This document shows, one piece after another, positions 1 through 7,497 of a stretch of DNA of 41,649 bases. The notes under the pieces were generated by a model. That model worked only from the letters and a program-made list of their open reading frames with translations, made no database searches and was not told the DNA's origin. Within the stretch, counting starts at the first letter, position 1. Each line of letters begins with the position of its first letter. The position numbers and the translations under genes were made by a program. The DNA is from Anaerolineae bacterium (GTDB lineage Bacteria; Chloroflexota; Anaerolineae; Anaerolineales; Anaerolineaceae): positions 1 to 41,649 of the forward strand of contig JABLWW010000020.1 of NCBI GenBank assembly GCA_013178295.1. Direction: 5' to 3'.

Positions 1-1185
1 ATCACCCCCACACGCCTGCCCTCGCGCACACCAGCCGCAAGCGAGACACCGGTAGAGCCGCTGCAGGAAGCGCAATATCTCTATGATGGTGACAATAACC
101 TGGTCAAGTCGGTGGTGAACGGCAAGATAACCTACTACCCAGGCAGACACTACCAGCAGAACGATGATACAATAAACAAGTATTACACGCTAGGGAGGCA
201 GTTTGTGGCGGTGCGCACCATCCAAGATGAGACGGACACCCTGCACTGGGTGCTGGATGACCACCTGGGTTCGACCAGCGTCACAGCCAACGAGGATGGC
301 GCGTGGAATTCGGAAATTAAATACACAGCCTATGGCGAGGTGCGCTGGAAGAGCGGACTGACGCCAACCAGCTACCGCTACACCGCACAGCTCGAGCAGC
401 CTTACATTAAGTTATACTGGTACGTGTCCAGGTGGTATGATCCGGAGTTGGGAAGGTTTACTCAGCCTGATAGTATTGTACCAGAACCAGCAAATATTAT
501 CACCTGGGATAGACTTGCCTACGCACGGAATAATCCCATTCGGTATAACGATCCTTCGGGTCATGATGTTGGATGTGTGGGCTACGACGCGAGCCGTTGT
601 GAGAACACCTACGATAAACTAGAAAAACAACTTAAGAAAAGAAATTACAATGTAACGCCAGTGGTTGAGTACATCTATGGGGAAATGATGAGAAATTCAA
701 GGAGTGATTTGGTAAAGGAACTACGGGAAAGCAATCTGAGTAAAAACATACCGAACAGAATCAGTGCATTGGAAAAATGGGCAAATATGGTGTGGCCAAA
801 ACATGCTTGGGATCATAAACCAATCATCCAACAAATGGAGAGGTCTGCCGGGCGTAGTGAGGAATATCAGCATGCGGGTACAAGAAAATACCACTTTGAT
901 ACTTGGTCTAACGTCCATTACGGTTACGTGGGAAGCAGTGCTGGTTTTAGTAGAGAAATATTGTTGGATGGTGCAGGCGCTGTACAGTTGTTAGTGGACT
1001 TGTCGAAAGGAAAGAACATACAAACTGATCCTGATGTAAAAGGATTCAGAGCATATGATCAACGGCAAGATAGGGAAGCTATCCAAATCGGGATTGAACT
1101 ATGGCATCAATATGGAGACGATTTGCAACCGGAGGATATTATCTGGTCCATCGAACACTCATCTGGGTTGGAAATTGCAAAATGA
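1..1185 (+). CDS. RHS-repeat protein, C-terminal part with polymorphic toxin tip (5' end outside window)
   Basis: The frame is open from the first base, so the start lies upstream of the window. The first ~560 bases encode the end of an RHS/YD-repeat shell: a YDGDNNL repeat, a DDHLGST motif, a RWYDPELGRF motif and the closing NNPIRYNDPSGH. In this family the conserved shell ends there and a variable toxin follows. The last ~205 residues are the toxin tip. Its WDHKPII, YHFDTWSNVHYGYVG and late IQIGIELWHQYG segments resemble the polymorphic toxin type 44 (Ntox44) family as I remember it; no profile search was possible. The stop overlaps the start of the next gene by 4 bp (ATGA), as expected for a toxin-immunity pair. 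The RHS assignment is firm and the toxin subtype tentative. Confidence 0.88.
   Translation: MTPTRLPSRTPAASETPVEPLQEAQYLYDGDNNLVKSVVNGKITYYPGRHYQQNDDTINKYYTLGRQFVAVRTIQDETDTLHWVLDDHLGSTSVTANEDGAWNSEIKYTAYGEVRWKSGLTPTSYRYTAQLEQPYIKLYWYVSRWYDPELGRFTQPDSIVPEPANIITWDRLAYARNNPIRYNDPSGHDVGCVGYDASRCENTYDKLEKQLKKRNYNVTPVVEYIYGEMMRNSRSDLVKELRESNLSKNIPNRISALEKWANMVWPKHAWDHKPIIQQMERSAGRSEEYQHAGTRKYHFDTWSNVHYGYVGSSAGFSREILLDGAGAVQLLVDLSKGKNIQTDPDVKGFRAYDQRQDREAIQIGIELWHQYGDDLQPEDIIWSIEHSSGLEIAK
53..102 (+). repeat. 50-bp RHS-core direct repeat, copy 1
   Basis: This 50-bp stretch encodes the end of an RHS repeat (EPLQEAQYLYDGDNNL). It is repeated without a mismatch at 1931-1980, where it leads into a different toxin tip. 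Such conserved core ends serve as homology for swapping RHS tips. Confidence 0.9.
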
Positions 1186-1769
1186 GCAAAAAAATAAAAA
1201 GTAGATGGCTGATAGTTCTGTTCCCTTTCACATTATGTTTACTATGTATTGGTTTCGATCTGTTACTCTTTAAATCTAAAGTTGGCAGTCATCCAATCAA
1301 CCATATTGATAGTCTTTTGTTAACCGTAAGCGACTTTCCTCCTCAATGGACAATATACTATGATGCCCGACCAATCACAGGAGACTTTGATTGGGGAGAA
1401 GAGAACATACGGATTGGATTTGTGTTGGGATCAGGGTTTGGATATTCTCGACAATATGTTTATAGGTTTTCCAATGTTTTAGAGGCGAGGTATGCCTATT
1501 TTTTCCTAAGAAAAGATTTACCCGTCATAACAAAAGAAAGTCCTATCAATTTCCTGACTTATAAAAGTGCTCTAGCAAATGAATGGTATATGAGATGTAC
1601 CAGGGCATCAACTGGAGGTGTAGCCTGCGATGTGTTGGGGCGCTACGAGGATTATATCGTTTATTTTTCAATTGCAACAAAGGAGAAAAACCAACTTGCC
1701 CCGGAACAACTCGAAAGACTGCTCCGTTCTATAGATGATCGAATGGCAGCCCATTTATCCAAGAAATGA
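1182..1769 (+). CDS. Candidate immunity protein for the RHS toxin (membrane-anchored)
   Basis: This 195-residue protein starts at the ATG that overlaps the RHS stop codon (ATGA). Longer in-frame readings upstream would lie wholly inside the RHS gene. Residues ~9-27 form one hydrophobic segment after a KKIKSR basic stretch, so the protein is probably anchored in the membrane with most of its mass on the outer face, or is secreted. I do not recognise the remaining domain. The role as immunity partner is inferred only from position, translational coupling and small size. Base composition is noticeably AT-richer than the RHS shell, as is usual for swapped tip/immunity cassettes. Confidence 0.7.
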   Translation: MSKKIKSRWLIVLFPFTLCLLCIGFDLLLFKSKVGSHPINHIDSLLLTVSDFPPQWTIYYDARPITGDFDWGEENIRIGFVLGSGFGYSRQYVYRFSNVLEARYAYFFLRKDLPVITKESPINFLTYKSALANEWYMRCTRASTGGVACDVLGRYEDYIVYFSIATKEKNQLAPEQLERLLRSIDDRMAAHLSKK

Positions 1770-1930
1770 CTTTGGGATATCCTCAACTTTCTCTGCTTCC
1801 CTCCCCGCGCGCCCTGTCAATGGTGGCGGTGGTGTGTCAAGAGTTGTGTACTTTTTGTAAGCCGCTGGTATCCCTGGTGGGGATGGATATTCGTCTCAAC
1901 TTGAGACTGCGGATGACCGCATAGAACATT
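1770..1930. other. Gene-free spacer with a short perfect palindrome
   Basis: No coding frame is supported here. At 1893-1907 there is a perfect inverted repeat with 7-bp arms and a 1-nt centre (GTCTCAA c TTGAGAC). The spacer separates the intact RHS tip module from the displaced one. It may hold a worn insertion-element end, but nothing decisive is visible. Confidence 0.4.
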
Positions 1931-1980
1931 TAGAGCCGCTGCAGGAAGCGCAATATCTCTATGATGGTGACAATAACCTG
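1931..1980 (+). repeat. 50-bp RHS-core direct repeat, copy 2
   Basis: Identical over 50 bp to 53-102. Here it is an orphan scrap of the RHS shell with no upstream shell, joined at 1981 to a different downstream toxin sequence. Confidence 0.9.
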
Positions 1981-2531
1981 CTTCAAGATTACATGGAGGT
2001 GCAGAAAATTTCTTTCATGCAGTTGGAGATTTAGAATTTAGAAACACCCTAAAGGGCGGCGGGGTCGCACCCCCATGGTCAAACGTAGTCAACCTTAGTG
2101 ATACCTTATTGAACCAGGTAGAGTTTGTTGAAGGGATTTTTGATATCGTTCATGAAATTGGGCATGGGTTTGATTTCAATGGGGAGATTAATAAGTCTGA
2201 TACCTTTACAAAGTTTTTGTCTCCTGACTCCAATTGCATTGCGGCAAGGTTAGGCTGTTTGAATCCCCTAGGAGATAAGTATTCTAGAAATGTCAACAGG
2301 TGGTATTCTCTGGGAAATATGCTCTTAGCACATGCGCCGATGGGAAATTTTGGGTATAGCCCCCTGCCAGGCTCAACAACAAGCTATGGAATGACTAGCT
2401 CAATTGAGGACTTTGCCGAGACGTATGCAATAGTAACCATTCAATCGGCTGGACTTACCCAAAACCTTGATGTCAGCAAAGAACGCAAAATCATCCTCCA
2501 AACCTGGATTGACCTTGCAAAAACCAATTAG
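1931..2531 (+). pseudogene. Displaced RHS toxin tip, metallopeptidase-like, lacking its shell
   Basis: An orphan toxin module. A 50-bp shell scar is followed from ~1981 by a toxin frame (LHGGAENFFHAVGDLEF..., then HEIGHGFDF around 2151). The HExxH motif followed by a conserved downstream Glu-rich segment (SSIEDFAETYAI) fits a zincin-type metallopeptidase tip. The shell scar and toxin are in different frames, because the toxin frame meets a stop at 1974-1976, so they cannot be translated as one protein. The homology extends upstream of the first usable start (TTG at 2109), so translation from there would give a truncated 140-residue form that still keeps HExxH. I read it as a silent donor cassette or decay product. 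The family name of the peptidase is not certain. Confidence 0.65.
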
Positions 2532-2552
2532 TAAACTTGGCGGTATTCTCTC

Positions 2553-3269
2553 ATGAACGAAAAACTATTTAAACTATTTACATGTGGCAAAAAGATTGTC
2601 ATGCTCGGTATATGCTCAATATTCGTTGCAGCTTTAATCCTTGGCTGTAGTCAATCGGAACCGCACTTAAATTGGATCGACAAATGGCTCAAAGAACCAA
2701 TTTGTCAGCCGCCATGTTGGGAACATATAACACCCGGTGTTACAACAGACAATGAGATAAGCCAAATACTCAAAAATTCCGTAGATGTCCTTGAAGTCAA
2801 GGGGGCTGAGATTAACAATGGTAAGTTGTGCATTTCATGGAATATGATTGGCTGCCAAGATGGTGCAACTGCTGGGGTAGCGTGCACTAGACCAAATTGG
2901 ATTGACAATCAAGAGATTGCCACGATAAAAATAAATCTTGCATGCGGTGGTGCAAGTGTCTTACTAGAAGATATCATTAATTCTTATGGTCAACCTGATT
3001 ACTTGTGGCCAGAATTCAGTGAAATAAGAGGGTGTTCAGCAAAAATTTTATACCTGAAACAAGGGATGGTACTAACAGCTTTTGGTAAGAGTCGCGGAGA
3101 AAAAATGAAAATAACAAAGTATTGGAAAATCCCTGAGATGACACTATTCAACGCGGGTAGCGATCTTCAGACTACACTAGATAGTCTCTATTGGTTAGGA
3201 ATATCAGGAATATCAAATGCAAAAAATGTATCCTATTGGAAGGGATATGGTGAATATTTGTGTAAGTGA
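2553..3269 (+). CDS. Lipoprotein, candidate immunity partner of the displaced metallopeptidase tip
   Basis: A 238-residue predicted lipoprotein. A basic N-terminus (KLFKLFTCGKK) and a hydrophobic stretch lead to a lipobox (LILGC, lipidated Cys near residue 32), so it should sit on the outer face of the membrane. The mature part starts with a Cys/Pro-rich PICQPPCWEHITPG segment, a style I associate with Chloroflexota lipoproteins, and contains several further Cys that could form disulfides. It follows the displaced toxin tip by 21 bp, the usual place for an immunity gene. An extracytoplasmic immunity protein would suit a secreted peptidase, but that is inference. Confidence 0.65.
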   Translation: MNEKLFKLFTCGKKIVMLGICSIFVAALILGCSQSEPHLNWIDKWLKEPICQPPCWEHITPGVTTDNEISQILKNSVDVLEVKGAEINNGKLCISWNMIGCQDGATAGVACTRPNWIDNQEIATIKINLACGGASVLLEDIINSYGQPDYLWPEFSEIRGCSAKILYLKQGMVLTAFGKSRGEKMKITKYWKIPEMTLFNAGSDLQTTLDSLYWLGISGISNAKNVSYWKGYGEYLCK

Positions 3270-3372
3270 CGAGACGGACACCCTGCACTGGGTGCTGGAT
3301 GACCACCTGGGTTCGACCAGTGTCACAGCCAGCGAGGATGGCGCGTGGAACGCGGAGATCACGTACCGCTAG
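3268..3372 (+). pseudogene. RHS core scar (third copy of tip-proximal shell)
   Basis: A 34-residue open stretch matches the RHS shell around position 226-320 almost word for word (DETDTLHWVLDDHLGSTSVT, then EDGAW) and ends at a TAG. There are scattered substitutions relative to the first copy. No start or toxin follows. It marks the boundary of another displaced tip cassette. Confidence 0.8.
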
Positions 3373-3478
3373 CCTTGCTAACATTTTATGTGAACTAACG
3401 CGGTGTGCTGGTGAGGTTTGCCTTATTGATGTAAAATCAAGGTAAGTTGTGTACGCCTAACAAATGATGGAGTAAGTT

Positions 3479-3691
3479 ATGACACTTGATGAGAAAATTT
3501 ACCAATACGCCTGCAAACTTCCCCTCTCATTCCAGGAGGAGTTGTTCGACTTTATTCAGTACTTGCTTACAAAGGCTGAACAACAGGAAAAGCAGGACTG
3601 GGCTTTTTTATCATTGTCATCAGCAATGCGAGACATGGAAGATGAACCTGCTTTGTATAGCACTTCAGACATAAAGGTAGCCTTTACATGA
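3479..3691 (+). CDS. DUF2281-like small antitoxin
   Basis: A 70-residue protein with an amphipathic N-terminal helical part (KIYQYACKLPLSFQEELFDFIQYLL) followed by an acidic tail. The pattern of a helix that dimerises through F/L residues followed by ME/DEP resembles DUF2281 antitoxins, which pair with PIN or MazF-like toxins. A GGAG Shine-Dalgarno sits about 8 nt upstream of the ATG. The stop overlaps the next start (ATGA, 3688-3691), indicating coupled translation with the toxin remnant downstream. Confidence 0.65.
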   Translation: MTLDEKIYQYACKLPLSFQEELFDFIQYLLTKAEQQEKQDWAFLSLSSAMRDMEDEPALYSTSDIKVAFT

Positions 3692-3840
3692 AAAAAGCGG
3701 GGCAGGTTGTTCTGTTTCAGTTTCCGCAAACTGACCTCGAGAAAGGTAAATTGCGCCCTGCCCTTTTGTTGGGAAAACTTCCGGGGGAATATGATGATTG
3801 GCTGATTTGCATCTTGCTGGACATCCTGCAAAAGCTGTAA
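3688..3840 (+). pseudogene. Truncated MazF/PemK-like toxin
   Basis: Fifty residues starting MKKAGQVVLFQFPQTD, then KGKLRPALLLGKLPG and YDDWLIC. This is the N-terminal half of a MazF/PemK-type endoribonuclease, with the characteristic RPALLL strand. The frame then runs into unrelated residues and stops. MazF-family toxins are usually 100-120 residues, so the RNA-binding and catalytic C-terminal half is missing. A frameshift or deletion near 3805-3815 is the likely cause. The antitoxin upstream appears intact. Confidence 0.6.
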
Positions 3841-3931
3841 ACCTCAGGCTGTGCTTCCCCGCACCGCTTATCCCGTCTCAACTTCCTGCGGCCCCACAAA
3901 CCAGCGCTTGCCCTCTCTCGTCCTGACCATT

Positions 3932-4399
3932 CTACGCCTCTAGCAGCACAACCCTGACCAGCCAGTACCCGAACGCACCCAAGAGCAAACCAGGCAAGGC
4001 AGGCATATAGCCTGGCAACTTGCGATAGCTCCACCACCGCCGCCAGAGTTCCAGCCCCAACATTGCTGCCACCTGCGCCTGCCAGGGCAGAACACAAGCC
4101 AGTCCTGCAATGGCGTACACATCCGCTTCGCCAGCAATCCCCTGCCGCATACTGAAGCCAAGCCAACAGACCATCCAGGCCGCGGGGTGAAACAGCAGCA
4201 GCCACAGCCAGAGAGTAGATAACCTGAGCTGCGCCCAGAGCAACGCAAGCAGTACTGTCACCGCCCGCAGCGGGTCTTCCACCAGCCCAACCAGAAAACA
4301 GCTTACAAAGAAAAAGAAAATTCCAGGTGCGGTTCCCTTGCGAATATCATGCAAACTGAAAAAGAACAGCGAGGTAAAGAGCGGTATTTCAACGCTCAT
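3932..4399 (-). CDS. Polytopic membrane protein, degenerate A24 prepilin-peptidase-like
   Basis: A 155-residue hydrophobic protein with about five membrane segments. Two short motifs line up with type IV prepilin peptidases: HDIRKG near residue 17-22 (first catalytic Asp, D18) and GEADVYAIAG at 90-99, in the place of the GxGD motif (D93). The third position of GxGD is Ala instead of Gly. The C-terminal PGYMPALPGLLLGAF also has the style of this family. It is the last gene of the minus-strand operon, and its ATG overlaps the preceding stop (ATGA, 4396-4399). It could be a second, specialised or inactive peptidase. Alternatively it could be an unrelated membrane protein; the resemblance is short. 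Confidence 0.5.
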   Translation of the reverse strand: MSVEIPLFTSLFFFSLHDIRKGTAPGIFFFFVSCFLVGLVEDPLRAVTVLLALLWAQLRLSTLWLWLLLFHPAAWMVCWLGFSMRQGIAGEADVYAIAGLACVLPWQAQVAAMLGLELWRRWWSYRKLPGYMPALPGLLLGAFGYWLVRVVLLEA

Positions 4400-6168
4400 T
4401 TCTGTTCCCCGTATAAATCGTGCAAGATACTGGTTGCCTGCGGCTTTGCCAACAGCGCCGCTTGACGGATGGGGTCTTCCGCCTGCTCGATAGTATCCCG
4501 GTTGTCCACATACGCCCGCATCATCCAGCCGATTTCTTCCGGGTGATAACTGGAGACGATCTCCAAGCTCAAGCCCGGGTGGCGCTGCTGCAACTGATTG
4601 CTCAAAAAGCCGTATGCCTCGCGAAACTGCGGCGTATCCGGGTTACCGCCAAAGCCGTTAGCAACGCGCGTTTGCGAGGATGCATTGGCTGCAAAATCTC
4701 CTGAAAGAGACTGTCCAACGCCGTAGTCTGCCATTCGAGACAAGCGGTCTTCGAGCAGCGCCCGCTGCGCAGCTATTTGATGGGTCTGCGCCTGCGAGCG
4801 GAACAACTGCGCCGCAGAATTGAACCCGAATACACCTGCTGTGCCGGACTTTTGCACAAGGCTCTGGGCTGTCGTCAAATGCCCGATCGCCGCAGCCTCT
4901 CCGCTGCCAGGCAACGGCGCAGCAGATAGTCCGCTGCTGGCTGTAGAAACAGACGTCCCGCTTGTTACGGCAGAAGCGCTGCCTGCTGCCGTGCTTGTCC
5001 CGCTCACGGCTGCGCCTGCTGCCGCACCCGCACCGCCGGTTGCGGCGCCCAGTGCTACAATGCCAGCAATGCTTTTGACCGCCCCGACCGTTTTTCCTAC
5101 GGTATCGGTCACCGTTCCCAGCGTCACCTTACCCAGCGCGCCTGCCAGCGAGAGCAAAGCGCCGACCGCCCCCCACAGCCAGATGATCCGTACCACCGGG
5201 GCAAGCAGTCCGCCCTGAAAGAACAGCGATGCCATCAGCCCTGCTTTGAAAATCCCCCCAGCAATCAGTGGGACGAGCGAGACGAGCAATACGGCTTTGA
5301 GCCATAGCGAACGCGTCCAGCGCATCTGCGGCAGCACGCCGACCACCGCCATTGGTGCGGCAAGTGCAGCAAGGATATACAGCGCGGCGCTGGATGCGGC
5401 AAATGCCATCACCATCCCTGCTACCGCCAGCACTGCGCCAAGCCCAAGCCCGATAGCAATCAGCGGACCCAGCAGTGTTGCCTTGCCGACAGAGGCAAGT
5501 ATCTCGGTTGGCGAAAGCGTGCTGACGAACTGCCGCGCCAGGCTGGTCGTTTCGCCGACCACCATCCCTGCCGCCCAAAATCCGATGCGGACGAACAAAT
5601 CCAGCAGCGGACCGCTGGCGAGCGCCAGCGCCCCGGCGGTCAGCCAGTCTCCAGCGACCTCCAGAACGCCCTCCTGTTTTCCCGTCAGATTCTGCCAGTG
5701 GTGCAGCGCCAGGCGCAGCAAGAACAGCGCAGGGGCTAACGCCGCCGCAACCGGAAGAGCAGAACGGGCAATCTGCGCATACTGTCCTTGTGAAGGCGGG
5801 CTGATCACATTGGCGAACAAGCTTGCCCAGCGGTTGATCTCCGATGTCAGCACGCGGCTTTCGCGTTCGGCAGCTTTGTAGAAGACGTTGCTCAACGCCT
5901 CGGAGATCGTAGAAACGGGAAACAACAACTTGTGGATAATGATTTGGGTGATCGTTCCGCCGCCGCTTCTTCCGCTGCCGCTGTCGTTGTTTCCGGGGGG
6001 ATTTCCAGGAGGGGGATCGTCTGGGCGCTCCAAGTCGCCGCCGCTTTCGGGTGCGGGGGTAGTGATGGGTTCAGGAGGTATCTGCGTTTGCGCACGAGCC
6101 GGGATGACAAACAACGCAAGCAAAGCAAGGACTGACAATACTAATACGTAAAACTTCTTCTTTGGCAT
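4396..6168 (-). CDS. TrbL/VirB6-like polytopic membrane protein
   Basis: 590 residues. A signal-like first segment (~5-25, ending ARA) is followed by a Pro/Gly/Asp-rich linker to ~75, then about six hydrophobic segments (~135-345). Next comes a long Ala/Gly/Ser-rich low-complexity stretch (~375-430) and a soluble C-terminal region of ~150 residues. This order, with the segment ALAAPMAVVGVLPQMRW in the membrane core, matches TrbL/VirB6-type inner-membrane channel proteins of type IV secretion systems, especially those of Gram-positive and monoderm-like elements. It sits between a Cas4-like gene and the last operon gene with a 4-bp overlap. No VirB4/TraG ATPase is visible in the window. The TrbL assignment rests on architecture. 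Confidence 0.65.
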   Translation of the reverse strand: MPKKKFYVLVLSVLALLALFVIPARAQTQIPPEPITTPAPESGGDLERPDDPPPGNPPGNNDSGSGRSGGGTITQIIIHKLLFPVSTISEALSNVFYKAAERESRVLTSEINRWASLFANVISPPSQGQYAQIARSALPVAAALAPALFLLRLALHHWQNLTGKQEGVLEVAGDWLTAGALALASGPLLDLFVRIGFWAAGMVVGETTSLARQFVSTLSPTEILASVGKATLLGPLIAIGLGLGAVLAVAGMVMAFAASSAALYILAALAAPMAVVGVLPQMRWTRSLWLKAVLLVSLVPLIAGGIFKAGLMASLFFQGGLLAPVVRIIWLWGAVGALLSLAGALGKVTLGTVTDTVGKTVGAVKSIAGIVALGAATGGAGAAAGAAVSGTSTAAGSASAVTSGTSVSTASSGLSAAPLPGSGEAAAIGHLTTAQSLVQKSGTAGVFGFNSAAQLFRSQAQTHQIAAQRALLEDRLSRMADYGVGQSLSGDFAANASSQTRVANGFGGNPDTPQFREAYGFLSNQLQQRHPGLSLEIVSSYHPEEIGWMMRAYVDNRDTIEQAEDPIRQAALLAKPQATSILHDLYGEQK

Positions 6169-6173
6169 TCTAC

Positions 6174-7100
6174 CTACCTCCCAAAAACTAAAGGTGAAAG
6201 CTGGTTAAGGCTCATCCCAGTCCAGCACAGCGAGCGGTAGCCGCACAACCGGCATTTTTCGCCGCCTTGCAGGACGCCGAGCGGCGGGGCATGTCCGTCC
6301 CTTGCCATCATGTAAAGGTTCTTGACCGTCTCGGTAAGCTGCTCGACTGTGAGACGGGTATCTGGTGGACTGGTTCTCCCGCTGGCGTACTCGCATGCGA
6401 AAATATCGGGCTGGCGGGGGAATGGCTGGTCGCCGTCCGGTCCAGCAAGCAGCGTCAGCCCAAAGCGCAGTTCGTCCTGCTCGTACAGGTTCAAGACGAA
6501 CAGCCCAATGACCAGACGGATGGAATAATTCTGCTTACGCGTCCACATCCAGGCGGGAAAATACACGGGCTTTTTGGAACCCGGCAGCGTAAAGGCGAGC
6601 GTCATCAAGGAGAAATGCAGAGAGGTGTTCTCACCCTCTGCTTCCAATTTTGCACCCCGTTCCCAATCCTGGATCAGAAACGCCCATGCACGGACGTACT
6701 CAGTCAGGTTGCGCCACTCGCCGCCAAAGTGTTCCTGAAGTGCGCGGCTGCACAAGCTGCGTTTGACCGGGTCAAGGGTAACGCCGGGGAACGTAGGCAG
6801 GGTTTCAGGCGCGTGCAGATACGGCAGTCTGGCGCGGTACTGTTCCACACTGGTAACATACGAGCGCATCTCATCGACAAGCGTTTCCATCCCGTACTCT
6901 ATGAGGGTCTCCTTGAGCGTCTTCCCCTCGCTGCGGCGTGTGAGTGCGTGCCAAACCGGGTCGTATGCGGGGGTTGGTCTGGCGCCGTTCAGCCACCAGC
7001 GGGCGGCGGTCGGGCAGAACACATAAGCCAGCGCCGCCGTGATGGCGTGCGGCGGCTGGTTGCGGGGGTCTGCAAGCGCGAGAAACAGATCAGTGTACAT
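6174..7100 (-). CDS. Cas4/AddB-like PD-(D/E)XK-fold protein with four-Cys iron-sulfur motif
   Basis: 308 residues. One Cys near the N-terminus (C29, in YVFCPTAARWW) and three near the C-terminus (C283, C286, C292, as CRLCGYRSLC) reproduce the 1+3 cysteine pattern that holds a [4Fe-4S] cluster in Cas4 and AddB-type nucleases. The PD-(D/E)XK core would be expected just before the C-terminal cysteines. There I see CEYASGR (E237-Y-A239-S-G), which aligns with the usual E-x-K-T/S-G but has Ala in place of the catalytic Lys. It may therefore bind DNA without cutting it, or use another residue. It overlaps the prepilin peptidase gene by 11 bp, so it is co-transcribed with pilus genes. Confidence 0.6.
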   Translation of the reverse strand: MYTDLFLALADPRNQPPHAITAALAYVFCPTAARWWLNGARPTPAYDPVWHALTRRSEGKTLKETLIEYGMETLVDEMRSYVTSVEQYRARLPYLHAPETLPTFPGVTLDPVKRSLCSRALQEHFGGEWRNLTEYVRAWAFLIQDWERGAKLEAEGENTSLHFSLMTLAFTLPGSKKPVYFPAWMWTRKQNYSIRLVIGLFVLNLYEQDELRFGLTLLAGPDGDQPFPRQPDIFACEYASGRTSPPDTRLTVEQLTETVKNLYMMARDGHAPPLGVLQGGEKCRLCGYRSLCWTGMSLNQLSPLVFGR

Positions 7101-7488
7101 ACAGCCAGAGCGTAAACGGCAAAGCGCGCCATGCGGCGGGTGAAGTCGTTCCCGCTGCGGGCAGTCTTCTTGCTTTGCGCCAGAGGATTTGCAGGGCGCC
7201 GGTGGCGAGCAGGCTGAACGAAAACGCCAGCGGCAAACGGTCAGACAGTTCTGGGGGCGTCATCCAAACCAGCGCCATCCAGAGTTTGGCGTCCCCGCCG
7301 CCGATCCAGCGGAGACGCCATGCAAAAGAAAGGAGGATTGACACCAGCCAGACCTCGATCTGGCTGGGGAAGTTAGCTAAAACTGCGGCTGCCAGCAGCG
7401 GCAAAGTGATCCAGTTGGGCACTCGCCGTGTGCGCAGGTCGTACAGCGACAGAAAAACAACCAGAAGAACAAGGGCAGCAGTCCACAT
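7090..7488 (-). CDS. TadV/CpaA-type prepilin peptidase (A24)
   Basis: 132 residues, mostly hydrophobic, with the two catalytic aspartates of the type IV prepilin peptidase family: D17 in YDLRTRRVPN and D66 in GGGDAKLW (the GxGD motif). The short form without the N-terminal methyltransferase domain is typical of Tad-system peptidases. Its substrates are probably the Flp pilin and the TadE-like pseudopilins encoded upstream in the same operon, which carry matching Gly|xxxxGlu cleavage sites. It starts 9 bp after the preceding gene. The assignment is firm. Confidence 0.88.
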   Translation of the reverse strand: MWTAALVLLVVFLSLYDLRTRRVPNWITLPLLAAAVLANFPSQIEVWLVSILLSFAWRLRWIGGGDAKLWMALVWMTPPELSDRLPLAFSFSLLATGALQILWRKARRLPAAGTTSPAAWRALPFTLWLYVH

Positions 7489-7497
7489 GGAAAGTTA

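Noticed and set aside
4820-5881. Long plus-strand open frames opposite the TrbL-like gene
   Set aside because: They mirror the high-GC, Ala/Gly-rich minus-strand gene and have low-complexity products without ribosome binding sites.
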